Assembly (NCBI RefSeq): GCF_003086295.3
Contig: NC_092039.1
Location: forward strand, 67,847,649 to 67,911,648
DNA from: Arachis hypogaea
Lineage: Eukaryota; Streptophyta; Magnoliopsida; Fabales; Fabaceae
Direction of reading: 5' to 3'
DNA: 64,000 nucleotides
Position numbers and translations under genes: made by a program. Of the stretch, positions 54,985 through 64,000 are shown one piece after another. Each line of letters starts with the position of its first letter. Position 1 is the stretch's first letter. A model generated the notes under the pieces. The model worked only from the letters and a program-made list of their open reading frames with translations, made no database searches and had not been told where the DNA came from.

Positions 54985-55270
54985 CCTTTCTGGCATTCAA
55001 ACGCCCTCTGTGTGGCATTTTTGGCATTTAAACACCAATCTGCTGCCCTTTTCTAGTGTTTAAACGCCAGTCTGCCTGCCAGTTCTGGCGTTTAACGCCT
55101 AGAATGGTGCCAGGCTGGGTGTTTAAATGCTCATTTTCCTTTCTTTACTGGCGTTTAAATGCCAGTCTGCCGGCCAGTTCTGGCATTTAACACCCAGAAT
55201 GGTGCCAGGCTGGGCGTTAAACGCCCATTTTGGTATCCTTACTGGAGTTTATACGCTAGTAAACTTGTCA
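54985..55270 (-). repeat. GGCGTTTAACGCC palindrome array of element E
   Basis: About nine degenerate palindromes with spacers such as CAGTCTGCC.GCCAGTTCTGG and GGTGCCAGGCTGGG; two ~105-bp stretches (55050-55150, 55155-55250) are close duplicates. Confidence 0.75.
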
Positions 55271-55417
55271 TCCAGGGTGTGCTATTTTTGATGCTATTTT
55301 TGATTTTGCTTTAATTTTTGCAGTTATTTTTGTGACTCCACATGATCGTCATCCTAAAAAAAACATAAACTAACATAGATAAATAAATAAAATTGGGTTG
55401 CCTCCCAATAAGCGCTT

Positions 55418-56958
55418 GATAAGCGGATATTTTATACGCTTTTTGGGGGTACTTTCATATAGATTTTAGTGTATTCTAGTTAGTTTTTAGTATATTTTTA
55501 TTAGTTTTTAGGGAAAATTCATATTTCTAGACTTTACTATGAGTTTGTGTGTTTTTCTATGATTTCAGGTATTTTCTGGCTGAAATTGTGGGAGCTGAGC
55601 AAAAATCTGATTTAGGATGAAAAAGGACTACTGATGCTGTTGGATTCTGATCTCCCTGTACTTGGAATGGATTTTTTTGAGCTATAGGAGTCCCGTTGGC
55701 GCGATCTTAATTGGGTTGGAAAGTAGACATCCAGGGCGTTCCAGCAATATATAATAGTCCATATTTTGCTCGAAGATAAACGACGTAAACTGGCATTTAA
55801 CGCCAGTTCCATGTTGCATTATGGCATTGAACGCCAGAAACAGGTTGCAAGTTGGAGTTAAACGCCAGAAATAGGTTACAACCTGACGTTTAACTCCAAA
55901 AACAGCCCAGGCACGTGAGAGGCTTAAGTCTCAGCCCCAGCACACACCAAGTGGGCCCCAAAAGTGGATTTCTGCACTATCCATCTTAGTTTACTCATTT
56001 TCTGTAAACCTAGGTTACTAGTTTAGTATTTAAACAACTTTTAGAGATTTATTTTGTATCTCATGACATTTTAGATCTGAACTTTGTACTCATTGATGGC
56101 ATGAGTCTCTAAACTCCATTGTTGGGGGGTGAGGAGCTCTATAGCGTCTCGATGAATTAATGCAATTATTTCTGTTTTCTATTCAAACACGCTTGTTTCT
56201 ATCTAAGATGTTCAGTCGCACTTCAATATGAAGAAGGTGATGAGCCGTGACACTTATCACCATTCTCAACACATGAACGTGTGCCTGACAACCACCTCCG
56301 TTCTACATTTGATTGAATGAGTATCTCTTAGATTCCTTAATCAGAATCTTCGTGGTATAAGCTAGAATCCATTGCGGCATCCTTGAGAATCCGGAAAGTC
56401 TAAACCTTGTCTGTGGTATTCCGAGTAGGATTCAGGGATTTGATGACTGTGACGAGCTTCAAACTCGCGAGTGTTGGGCGTAGTGACAGACGCAAAAGGA
56501 TCAATGGATCCTATTCCGACATGATCGAGAACCGACAGATGATTATCCGTGCTGTGACAGAGCATTTGGATCATTTTCACTGAGAGGATGGGAAGTAGCC
56601 ATTGACAATGGTGATGCCCTACATATAGCTTGCCATGGAAGGAGCTTTGCATGTTTGAAAGTGAGAAAGCATTATGTTACAGGAATTCAGAAGACAAAGC
56701 ATCTCCAAAACTCCAACATATTCTCCATTACTACATAATAAGTATTATTTAATCCATGCTCTCTTATTTATTTGCAAGTCAATTAATAACTATAATTGGT
56801 ATCCTGACTAATATTAATAAGATAACCATAGTTTGCTTCAAGCCAACAATCTCCGTAGGATTCGACCCTTACTCACGTAAGGTATTACTTGGACGATCCA
56901 GTGCACTTGCTGGTTAGTTATACGGATTGCAAAAGTGTGATTGCAATTTCGTGCACCA
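55418..56958 (+). repeat. 5' LTR of element F (1541 bp)
   Basis: Starts TGATAAGCGGATATTTTA and ends GTGCACCA, 6 nt before the primer site. Contains GGCGTTTAAC palindromes at 55795-55885. The TATA site of its relatives has changed to GTATTTAAAC (56026-56035), which may weaken transcription. Unlike 15036 and 39885 its end has no fossil primer site. Confidence 0.88.
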
Positions 56959-56964
56959 AGTTTT

Positions 56965-56982
56965 TGGCGCTGTTGCCGGGGA
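56965..56982 (+). other. tRNA-Asp primer-binding site of element F
   Basis: TGGCGCTGTTGCCGGGGA, one C to T change from the intact site. Confidence 0.88.
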
Positions 56983-57987
56983 TTGTTTGAGTTTGAACAA
57001 CTGACGGTGAATCTTGTTGCTTAGATTAGGAAAAATTTATCTTTTTGGTTTAGAGTCACTAGAATTGCATCTTTTATTATTCCCTTTTTTTTTAAAAAAA
57101 ATTTCTTTATCCTTCAATTTTCGAATTGCATGTTCTTTATTTTTCCTTGATCTTCAAATTGTTCTGGTCAATTGTTCTTGTTTAATATTTGATTTTTTCT
57201 GTTCTGTGTGTTTTCATGTTTTTCTTATGCTTTTTTCATAATATTAGTTTTTTAAAAAAATATTTTTATTTATTAAAAATACCTTTTTAAAACACGTTAC
57301 ATTTATAGCTCAATTGGCTAGAGCGTTGGTTTGTGTTCTTGGTAATTGGGTATCTTCTTTTTAAAATCTTTTTCAAAAATAATTTTTCTTTGATTAAATC
57401 TTGTACCAAACTTTAAGTTTGGTGTTCTCTTGTTAATTTTCTTTAATTTTCGAAAATTTATTGTGGTTTTCTAAAAATTTTAAGTTTGGTGTTTTATCTT
57501 TTGTTCTTGTTGTTATTGTGAGTCTTCAAAGTGTTCTTGAGTCTTCCTTGTGTTTTGATCTTAAAATTTTTAAGTTTGGTGTTCCTTGGTGTTTTCCCTC
57601 CAAAATTTTCAAAAACAAGGAGCATTAGATCTAAAAATTTTAAGTCTTGTGTCTTTTGTGTGTTTTTCTCTTTCATCATAATATTCAAAAATAAAAAATA
57701 TCTTTTCCAACTATTTTAAGCAAATATTTTGAAATTTTCAAAAAAAAAATTTTCATATTTCAATTTCAAAATTTTCAAAATCTTATCTTTTTAAATTTTT
57801 TTAAAAAAAATCATATCTTTTTCAAAAATAACCTAACAACTTTTTCTCTCCTCACTTTTTCGAAAATTTTTAAAATATTTTTTAAATTTTATTTATAGTT
57901 TTTATTTTATTTTATTTTATTATTTCAAAAATTATTTTTTATAATAAAATATATAAAATAAATTCACACCATCTCCCTTTCTCCATC
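56983..57987 (+). other. leader of element F
   Basis: T-rich, no gene. Holds three AAGTTTGGTGTT-type motifs (57415, 57482, 57572) and a tRNA D-arm-like stretch at 57303-57333. Confidence 0.7.
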
Positions 57988-58860
57988 ATGGACCTAAGTG
58001 AAAATGAATAGTCCAGAAGGACTCTGGGGTCATATGCTAACCCCACTACTGCTTCATACGAGAGTAGTATCTGTATACCCTCCATTGGAGTTAGTAGTTT
58101 TGAGTTGAATTCTCAGCTTATTATCATAGTGCAGCAAAGTTGCCAGTATTCTGGTCTTCCTCAGGAAGAATCTATAGAGTTTTTGGCACAGTTTTTACAA
58201 ATTGCTGACACAGTACATGATAAAAAAGTAGATCAGGATGTCTACAGATTATTACTGTTTCCATTTGCTGTAAAAGACCAAGCTAAGAGGTGGTAAAATA
58301 ACCAATCTAAGGCTAGCATAAAGACATGAAAATAGCTGTCAGAAAAATTCCTGAATCAATACTTCCCTTCAAAATGGATGACACAGCTAAGGCTGAGCAT
58401 CCAAGGCTTTAAACAAGCAGATAATGAATCCCTTTATGATGCCTGGGAGAGATACAGAGAGATGCTAAGAAAATGCCCCTCTAAAATATTTTCAGAATGG
58501 GTGTAGTTAGACATCTTCTACTATGGGCTTATAAAAGGAGCTCAAATTTCTCTAGACCACTCAGCTGGTGGATCTATACACATGAGAAAGACAATAGAAG
58601 AAGCTCAAGAGCTTATTGATACAGTTGCCAGAAATCAACATCTGTACCTAAGTAGTGAACCTTCCATTAACGAAGAGGCTAAAATAGTAACTGCTGAACT
58701 CAGTCCTGCAGATCAAGCTACTGAATTCAATCAGCAATTAGATTTTCTAACAAAACAGTTAGCCGAATTCAAGGAGATATTACAAGAAACAAGAATGGCT
58801 AATATGAATATGGAAGTGTAGTTGAAGCAAATAGAACAATAGTTATCAAAACAAATAACA
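57988..58860 (+). pseudogene. Gag polyprotein of element F, broken
   Basis: From ATG 57988 one frame runs with stops at 58009, about 58294, 58327, 58333, about 58504 and 58819. It shows the retrotransposon gag signature (FLAQFLQIADTV, VYRLLLFPFAVKDQAKRW, SLYDAWERYREMLRKCP) and HSAGGSIH.. TIEEAQELIDTVARN, closely parallel to gag at 11929-10690. A Gln/Glu-rich coiled-coil-like segment follows (NQQLDFLTKQLAEFKEIL). Pol lies in another frame, so there is also at least one frameshift or a translational shift before 59307. Confidence 0.85.
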
Positions 58861-58984
58861 GAAGAGTGCTAAGCAGTTCAATTAAGAAGTGGAAAAATAT
58901 TAAATACTTCACTTCAAGGCAGCAGGAAGCTAAGAAATGAACAAACTGCTACCCAAAATCCCTCTAAGGACAGTCAGAGCCCAA

Positions 58985-59200
58985 AGAGGAATAATTCTAG
59001 TTTGAAAAGGGGTGGAAAGCTGGCGTTGAACGCCCAACCCATGCTCAGTCCTGGCGTTCAATGCCAGAAACAGGCAAGGAATTGGTGTTAAATGCCCAAA
59101 GGAAGCATAGTTCTGGCGTTCAGACGCCAGAAACAGGTAAGGAGTTGGCATCTAAGGCTACTCCAGCTTCCACCCCTGGCATTCAAACGCCAATAGGAGA
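58985..59200 (+). repeat. palindrome array inside the gag-pol linker
   Basis: Six or so TGGCGTTNAACGCCA-type palindromes (for example 59010, 59050, 59115, 59178), within what should be coding sequence between gag and protease. Confidence 0.7.
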
Positions 59201-59306
59201 TTAGACACATACAAATACTAATAGCAACCCCTCTAAAAAGGCTTCTCAACCCACATCTGTAGGCAATAAACCTACAGCAACTAAGGTTGAGGAATACAAA
59301 GCCAAA

Positions 59307-62300
59307 ATGCCTTATCCTCAGAAACTCTGCCAAGCAGAACAGGATAAGCAATTTGCTCACTTTGCAGACTATCTCAGGACTCTTGAAATAAAGATTCCGT
59401 TTGTAGAGGCACTTGAGCAAATACCCTCTTATGCTAAGTTCATGAAAGAGATCTTAAGTCATAAAAAGGATTGGAGGGAAACAGAAAAAGTTTACCTCAC
59501 TGAAGAATGCAGTGCAGTCATTCTGAAAAGCTTACCTGAGAAGCTTAAAGATCCCGGAAGCTTTACGATACCATGCACATTAGAGGGTACTTGTACCAAG
59601 CAAGCTTTATGTGATCTTGGGACAAGTATCAACCTAATACCTGCATCTACTATCAGAAAGCTTGGTTTGACTGAAGAAGTCAAACCAACCCGGATATGTC
59701 TCCAACTTGCTGATGGCTCCATTAAATACCCATCAGGCGTGATTGAAGACATAATTGTCAAGGTTGGGCCATTTGCCTTTCCCACTGACTTTGTGGTGCT
59801 GGAAATGGAGGAGCACAAGAATGTAACTCTCATTCTAGGAAGACCTTTCCTAGCAAATGGACGAACCCTCATTGACGTCCAAAAAGGGGAAGTAACTCTG
59901 AGAGTCAATGAGGACGAGTTTAAGTTGAATGTTGTCAAAGCTATGCAACACCCAGACACCCCAAATGACTGCATGAGCATTGATATTATTGACTCTCTAG
60001 TAAAAGAGGTCAATATGACTGAGAGTCTTGAATCAGAGCTAGAGGATATCTTTAAAGATGCTCAGCATGATCTGGAGGAACCAGAGAGAATAATAGAAAC
60101 TCTAAAAATTCCTCAGGAAGAGGAGAAACCTCCCAAGCCCGAGCTAAAACAATTACCACAATCCCTGAAATATGTATTTCTGGGAGAAGGTGATACCTTT
60201 CCTGTAATCATAAGCTCTACCTTAGAGCCACAGGAAGAGGAAGCACTAATTCAAGTGCTAAGGACACATAAGACAGCTCTTGGGCGGTCCATCAGTGATC
60301 TTAAGGGCATTAGCCCAGCCAGATGCATGCACAAGATCCTATTGGAGGGTGACACTAAGCCAGTGGTTCAACCACAGAGGCGGCTGAATCAAGCCATGAA
60401 GGAGGTGGTGCAGAAGGAGGTCACTAAATTACTAGAGGCTGGGATTATTTATCCTATTTCTGATAGCCCCTGGGTAAGCCCTGTCCAAGTCGTCCCTAAG
60501 AAGGGTGGCATGACAGTGGTTCATAATAAAAAAAATGAACTAGTTCCTACAAGAACAGTTTCAGGGTGGCGTATATGTATTGATTATAGAAGGCTTAATA
60601 CAGCTACCAGAAAGGATCATTTTCCTTTACCATTCATAGACCAGATGCTAGAAAGACTAGCTGGTCATGAATACTACTGCTTCCTGGATGGATATTCAGG
60701 TTATAATCAAATTGCAGTAGACCCCCAGAATCAAGAAAAAACAGCATTCACATGTCCATCCAAAGTATTTGCATACAGAAGGATGCCATTTGGTATGTGC
60801 AATGCACCTGCAACCTTTCAAAGGTGCACGCTCTCTATTTTCTCTGATATGGTGGAAAAAATTCTGGAAGTCTTCATGGAAGACTTTTCAGTATTTGAAG
60901 ACTCATTCAGCTCCTGTCTTGACCATCTAGCACTTGTTCTAAAGTGGTGCCAAGAGACTAACCTGGTTTTAAACTGGGAAAAATGTCACTTTATGGTGAT
61001 TGAATGAATTGTCCTTGGGCATAAAATTTTGAACAAGGGAATAGAGGTGGATCAAGCTAAGGTAGAGGTAATTGAAAAATTACCACCACCTGCCAATGTT
61101 AAGGAAATCAGAAGCTTTTTGGGGCATGCAGGATTCTATAGGAGGTTTATAAAAGATTTGTCAAGAATTGCCAAACCTCTGAGTAATCTGCTAGCTGCTG
61201 ACATGCCATTTATCTTTGATAAGGAGTGTCTGCAGGCATTTGAGACTCTGAAAGCTAAGCTGGTCACAGCACCAATCATCTCTGCACCAGACTGGACATT
61301 ACCATTTGAACTAATGTGTGATGCCAGTGACGATGCCATTGGTGCAGTGTTGGGACAAAGGCATGACAAGCTTCTGCACGTCATTTACTATGCCAGTCGT
61401 GTTTTAAATGACGCACAGAAGAACTACACAACCACAGAAAAAGAGTTACTTACAGTGGTTTACGCCATTGAGAAGTTCAGATCTTATTTAGTAGGATCAA
61501 AAGTGATTGTGTACACTAACCATGCTGCTCTTAAATATCTACTCACAAAGCAGGATTTAAAACCCAGACTCATCAGATGGGTGTTGCTTCTGCAAGAGTT
61601 TGATATAGAAATAAGAGACAGAAAAGGGACATATAACCAAGTAGCAGATCACCTGTCCCGAATAGAACCAGTAGAAGGGGCATCCCTCCCTCTTACTGAG
61701 ATCTATGAAAACTTTTCGGATGAGCAACTCTTTGCCATCTAGGAAGTGCCATGGTTTGCAGACATTGCAAACTACAAGGCAGTGAGATTCATACCCAAAG
61801 AGTACAGTAGGTAGCAATCAAAGAAATTGATCACGGATGCAAAGTACTATCTTTGGGATGAACCATATCTCTTCAAGAGATGTGCGGACGGAGTAATCCG
61901 TAGATGTGTGCCTAAAGAAGAAGCACAGAAGATCCTCTGGCACTGCCATGGATTACAGTATGGAGGACATTTTGGAAGTGAGCGAACAGCCACAAGAATC
62001 CTCCAATGTGAATTCTACTGGCCTACTCTCTATAAAGACTCCCGAGTGTTTGTACTTAATTGTGATAGTTGCCAAAGATCTGGCAATTTGCCTCATAGTT
62101 ATGCCATGCCTCAACAAGGGATCTTGGAGATTGAGTTGTTTGATGTATGGGGTATTGACTTCATGGGGCCTTTCCCACCATCATACTCAAACACTTATAT
62201 TCTGGTGGCAGTGGATTATGTATCCAAATGGGTTGAAGCTATTGCAACACCCAGTAATGATACTAAGACAGTGCTAAAATTTCTCCAGAAACACATCTTC

Positions 62301-63029
62301 AGCAGATTTGGTATCCCTAGAGTACTAATCAGTGATGGGAGCGCTCATTTCTGTAGTAAACAGCTTTACTCTTCTTTGGTTCGGTATGGAGTTAGCCACA
62401 GGGTGGCCACTCCATATCATCCACAGACAAATGGGCAAGCTGAAGTCTCTAATAGAGAACTTAAAAGAATCCTAGAACGGACTGTGATTAACCGTAGAAG
62501 GGATTGGGCAAGAAGCTTGGATGATGCTCTGTGGGCATACAGAACAGCATTCAAGACTCCTATTAGAACCTCTCCATACCAGCTTGTGTATGGAAAAGCC
62601 TGTCACTTGCCAGTGGAACTGGAACATAAGGCCTACTGGGCAACCAGATTCCCAAACCTTGATTCCAAGTTAGCTGGAGAAAAACGATTGCTCCAGTTAA
62701 ATGATCTAGAGGAATTCAGACTCAATGCTTTCGAAAATGCAAAAATTTACAAAGATAAAGTAAAAAGATGGCATGACAAGAAACTGTCATCTAGAGTCTT
62801 TGAGCCAGGTCAGAAAGTTCTGCTATTTAATTCTAGGCTCAGATTATTCCCCGGAAAATTGAAATCCCGGTGGAGAGGTCCATATGTGATTACAAGTGTG
62901 TCACCATATGGATACGTAGAGATTCAGGATAATGATTCTAACAAAAAGTTCATTGTTAATGAACAGAGAGTCAAACATTATCTTGAAAGCAATTTTGAGC
63001 AAGATTGCTCAAAACTGAGACTTGATTAA
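59307..63029 (+). pseudogene. Pol polyprotein (protease, RT, RNase H, integrase), Athila lineage, three stops
   Basis: One continuous frame of 3.7 kb with stops only at 61005-61007, 61740-61742 and 61812-61814 and no frameshift. Protease: CDLGTSINLIP, Asp103 intact, and LILGRPFLANGR. RT: GIIYPISDSPWVSPVQVVPKKGG, CIDYRRLNTATRKDHFPLPF, MPFGMCNAPATFQRC; the catalytic F-x-D-D reads FMEDF, so the first Asp is Glu525. RNase [17 protein letters not shown] and [24 protein letters not shown]. Integrase: HCH..GGHFG..CDSCQR zinc finger, DDE residues near 62156 (GIDFMGPF), 62335 (ISDGSAHF) and 62445 ([13 protein letters not shown]), then [16 protein letters not shown]. The [11 protein letters not shown] and [19 protein letters not shown] blocks mark the Athila group. 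Inactive as read, but recently so. Confidence 0.93.
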
Positions 63030-63076
63030 AGCTCAGTAATAGTCCAGCTAAAGACAATAAAGAAGCGCTTGCTTGG

Positions 63077-63089
63077 AGGCAACCCAGCC
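63077..63089 (+). other. conserved post-pol block
   Basis: GGAGGCAACCCAG after CTTGCTTG, the same block as 7018-7030. Confidence 0.55.
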
Positions 63090-63239
63090 ATTAACAAAGC
63101 TTATTTTTCAATTAATTGATTTTTATAGGTTCATATTAATTTTCTTCAAGGTAAAATGGCAATTGCATGAGTTCACAGAGTTACAGAAGGATTCAGAGGA
63201 TAAAACAGCAAAATAAAGCTCACTGGTGCGAAAAAGTCA

Positions 63240-63525
63240 GTAAGAGCTGTTTTGGGCATTGAATGCCCAAAAGAAGCATCTACTGGGCGTTCAACGCCAG
63301 TAGAGATAGCCATCTGGGCATTAAATGCCAGAAAGAAGCATCTTCTGGGCGTTGAACGCCAGATTTATAGCGTCCTGGACATTGAGAAAAACACCCAGTA
63401 ACAAAGGAGGTCCTGGCGTTTAACGCCAGCCAGAAGCAACAGCTAGGCGTTAAACGCCCAGGAGAAGCTACAAATGGGCGTTAAACGCCCAAAACATGCA
63501 GTGTTTGGGCGTTTAACGCCAAGAA
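63240..63525 (+). repeat. GGCGTTTAACGCC palindrome array of element F
   Basis: About nine palindromes with spacing near 30-37 bp. Several are perfect (TGGGCGTTAAACGCCCA at 63475-63491, TGGCGTTTAACGCCA at 63414-63428). Confidence 0.8.
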
Positions 63526-63875
63526 TGTGGGGAGGAGGTAATTTCGTTTTCACTTCAATTTTTTTTTTCATTTTTCATGTTTCAATTTATGATTTCTTGC
63601 ATAAACATGTTACAAATTCTGATCTTTCAACTTCAAAATGCAAAAAAATTCTTAATCCTAAAAATATTTCTTCATTCTTCTTCAATCTCTTTTCAAATCT
63701 TTTTCAAAACTCATCTATCTTTTTGAATTCTTGTCAAATCTTTTTAATTTCTTCTCAAATCTTCTTCAAAATCTTCATATTATCTTTTTAAATTTAAAAT
63801 ATCTTTTACAAAATCTCATCATATCTTTTGAATTTTCGAAATTGCCTCTCCTTCTATTCCTCTCCTTTCCTTTCT
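63526..63875 (+). other. T-rich untranslated segment
   Basis: TTCAAATCTTTTT-type low complexity between the palindrome array and the internal hairpin; no gene. Confidence 0.6.
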
Positions 63876-63912
63876 TTTGCTTGAGGACAAGCAAACCTCT
63901 AAGTTTGATGTG
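63876..63912 (+). promoter_or_regulatory. internal hairpin plus T/G-rich tract of element F
   Basis: TTTGCTTG-AGGA-CAAGCAAA (63876-63895), perfect 8-bp stem, followed by CCTCTAAGTTTGATGTG. The ORF2 start is 38 nt after the tract. Confidence 0.6.
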
Positions 63913-63949
63913 TTTTTTCGTGATCACTAAGCTAAAACTCATCAATATC

Positions 63950-64000
63950 ATGGCACCTAAGGGAAAACAAACCACTTTAAGAGGCAAGAAAGAGAATATT
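63950..64000 (+). CDS. start of the envelope-position ORF of element F (runs off the window)
   Basis: ATG at 63950 opens MAPKGKQTTLRGKKENI to the window end. The basic start resembles the copies at 7847, 54741 and 45675. Too short to judge integrity. Confidence 0.5.
   Translation, partial: MAPKGKQTTLRGKKENI

Larger units (their letters stand above)
39227..55417 (-). mobile_element. element E (family 1, minus), interrupted and truncated
   Basis: Own sequence is 39227-39884, 52604-53297 (3' LTR) and 53298-55417 (3' internal region), read on the minus strand. The LTR ends GTGCACCA at 39227. It is split by solo LTR K at 39885-52598. The LTR start is deleted: near 53297 U3 joins internal sequence directly. 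At 55418 element F's LTR begins, cutting E off. E's pol is not in the window. Confidence 0.7.
53298..55417 (-). other. 3' internal region of element E
   Basis: On the minus strand from 55417: GGGAGGCAACCC block (55396-55408), palindrome array (55270-54985), a decayed hairpin tract (54818-54781), the envelope-position ORF remnant, and 3' untranslated sequence that corresponds to 8172-8960 of the plus element. Confidence 0.7.
55418..64000 (+). mobile_element. element F: Athila-lineage family-1 retrotransposon with gag-pol, right end outside the window
   Basis: 5' LTR (55418-56958), primer site, leader, gag remnant, palindrome-bearing linker, pol (59307-63029), post-pol block, palindrome array, internal hairpin tract and the first 17 codons of the envelope-position ORF. 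The 3' LTR lies beyond 64000. Left flank is gcgct (55413-55417). F is the only copy here that carries the enzymes, so it represents the autonomous type. Confidence 0.9.

Noticed and set aside
57303..57375. Functional tRNA gene
   Set aside because: Only a D-arm is present; anticodon stem does not pair well and no T-arm or acceptor stem is found.
63240..63525. CRISPR-like regular repeats
   Set aside because: The repeated words are degenerate palindromes with similar, non-unique spacers inside a plant retrotransposon; no cas genes are present.

Overview
This is a plant nuclear window. It holds one recognisable host gene, a seven-exon laccase on the minus strand (33140 down to 29087). Almost everything else is transposable-element DNA, mostly Ty3/gypsy LTR retrotransposons nested in each other. 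The LTR sequences (TGATGAGCGGATAATT starts, GGCGTTTAACGCC palindromes, the AAGTTTGGTGTT motif, a tRNA-Asp primer site) look like the Athila-lineage elements that fill peanut (Arachis) chromosomes, of the FIDEL/Feral type. The species call is inference from recognition, not from a search.

Left arm (1-16640). A protease remnant (minus) is interrupted by a 2.15-kb LTR (905-3058, minus) and the 3' internal part of its element (3059-5110, minus) with a broken envelope-position ORF. A plus-strand element with two LTRs follows (5111-10689; family 1). It abuts the gag, leader and 5' LTR of a minus-strand element of the same family (10690-16640). Its two flanks do not match, so this junction is a recombination product. 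A 1.45-kb hAT-like element with an 8-bp target duplication sits in the minus element's leader.

Middle (16641-35523). A decayed chromovirus (Tekay/Del-like) pol is split by a 3.27-kb solo LTR with a perfect ACAAG duplication. Then come AT-rich DNA, a ~190-bp tandem repeat, a terminal-inverted-repeat element carrying a nested hAT MITE, and a Mutator-like element with ~350-bp terminal inverted repeats. The laccase follows. It is LAC17-like, keeps all copper ligands, carries a miR397-like site in exon 5, and has a TATA box and an AC-II (lignin MYB) box upstream, so it is probably a functional lignin-polymerising enzyme.

Right arm (35524-64000). An old element (35524-~38990) is followed by a clear nest. 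Element E (minus) has its LTR split by solo LTR K (target duplication GCAAT). K is split by the young non-autonomous element L (40223-51256; target duplication CGCAC; 1450-bp LTRs with four differences seen by eye). E's internal region is cut off by element F (plus, 55418 to beyond the window). F has a 5' LTR, primer site, broken gag and a full-length Athila-type protease/RT/RNase H/integrase frame with three stops.

Three structural themes cut across families. (1) Some family-1 LTRs contain a fossil primer-binding site just inside their 3' end, as if the LTR had grown outward. (2) A hairpin with an AGGA/GGGA loop and covarying stems precedes a TTAAG-T/G-rich tract, both next to the 3' LTR and internally near the envelope-position ORF. 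(3) Families with unrelated LTRs all carry arrays of short palindromes, each with its own core sequence.
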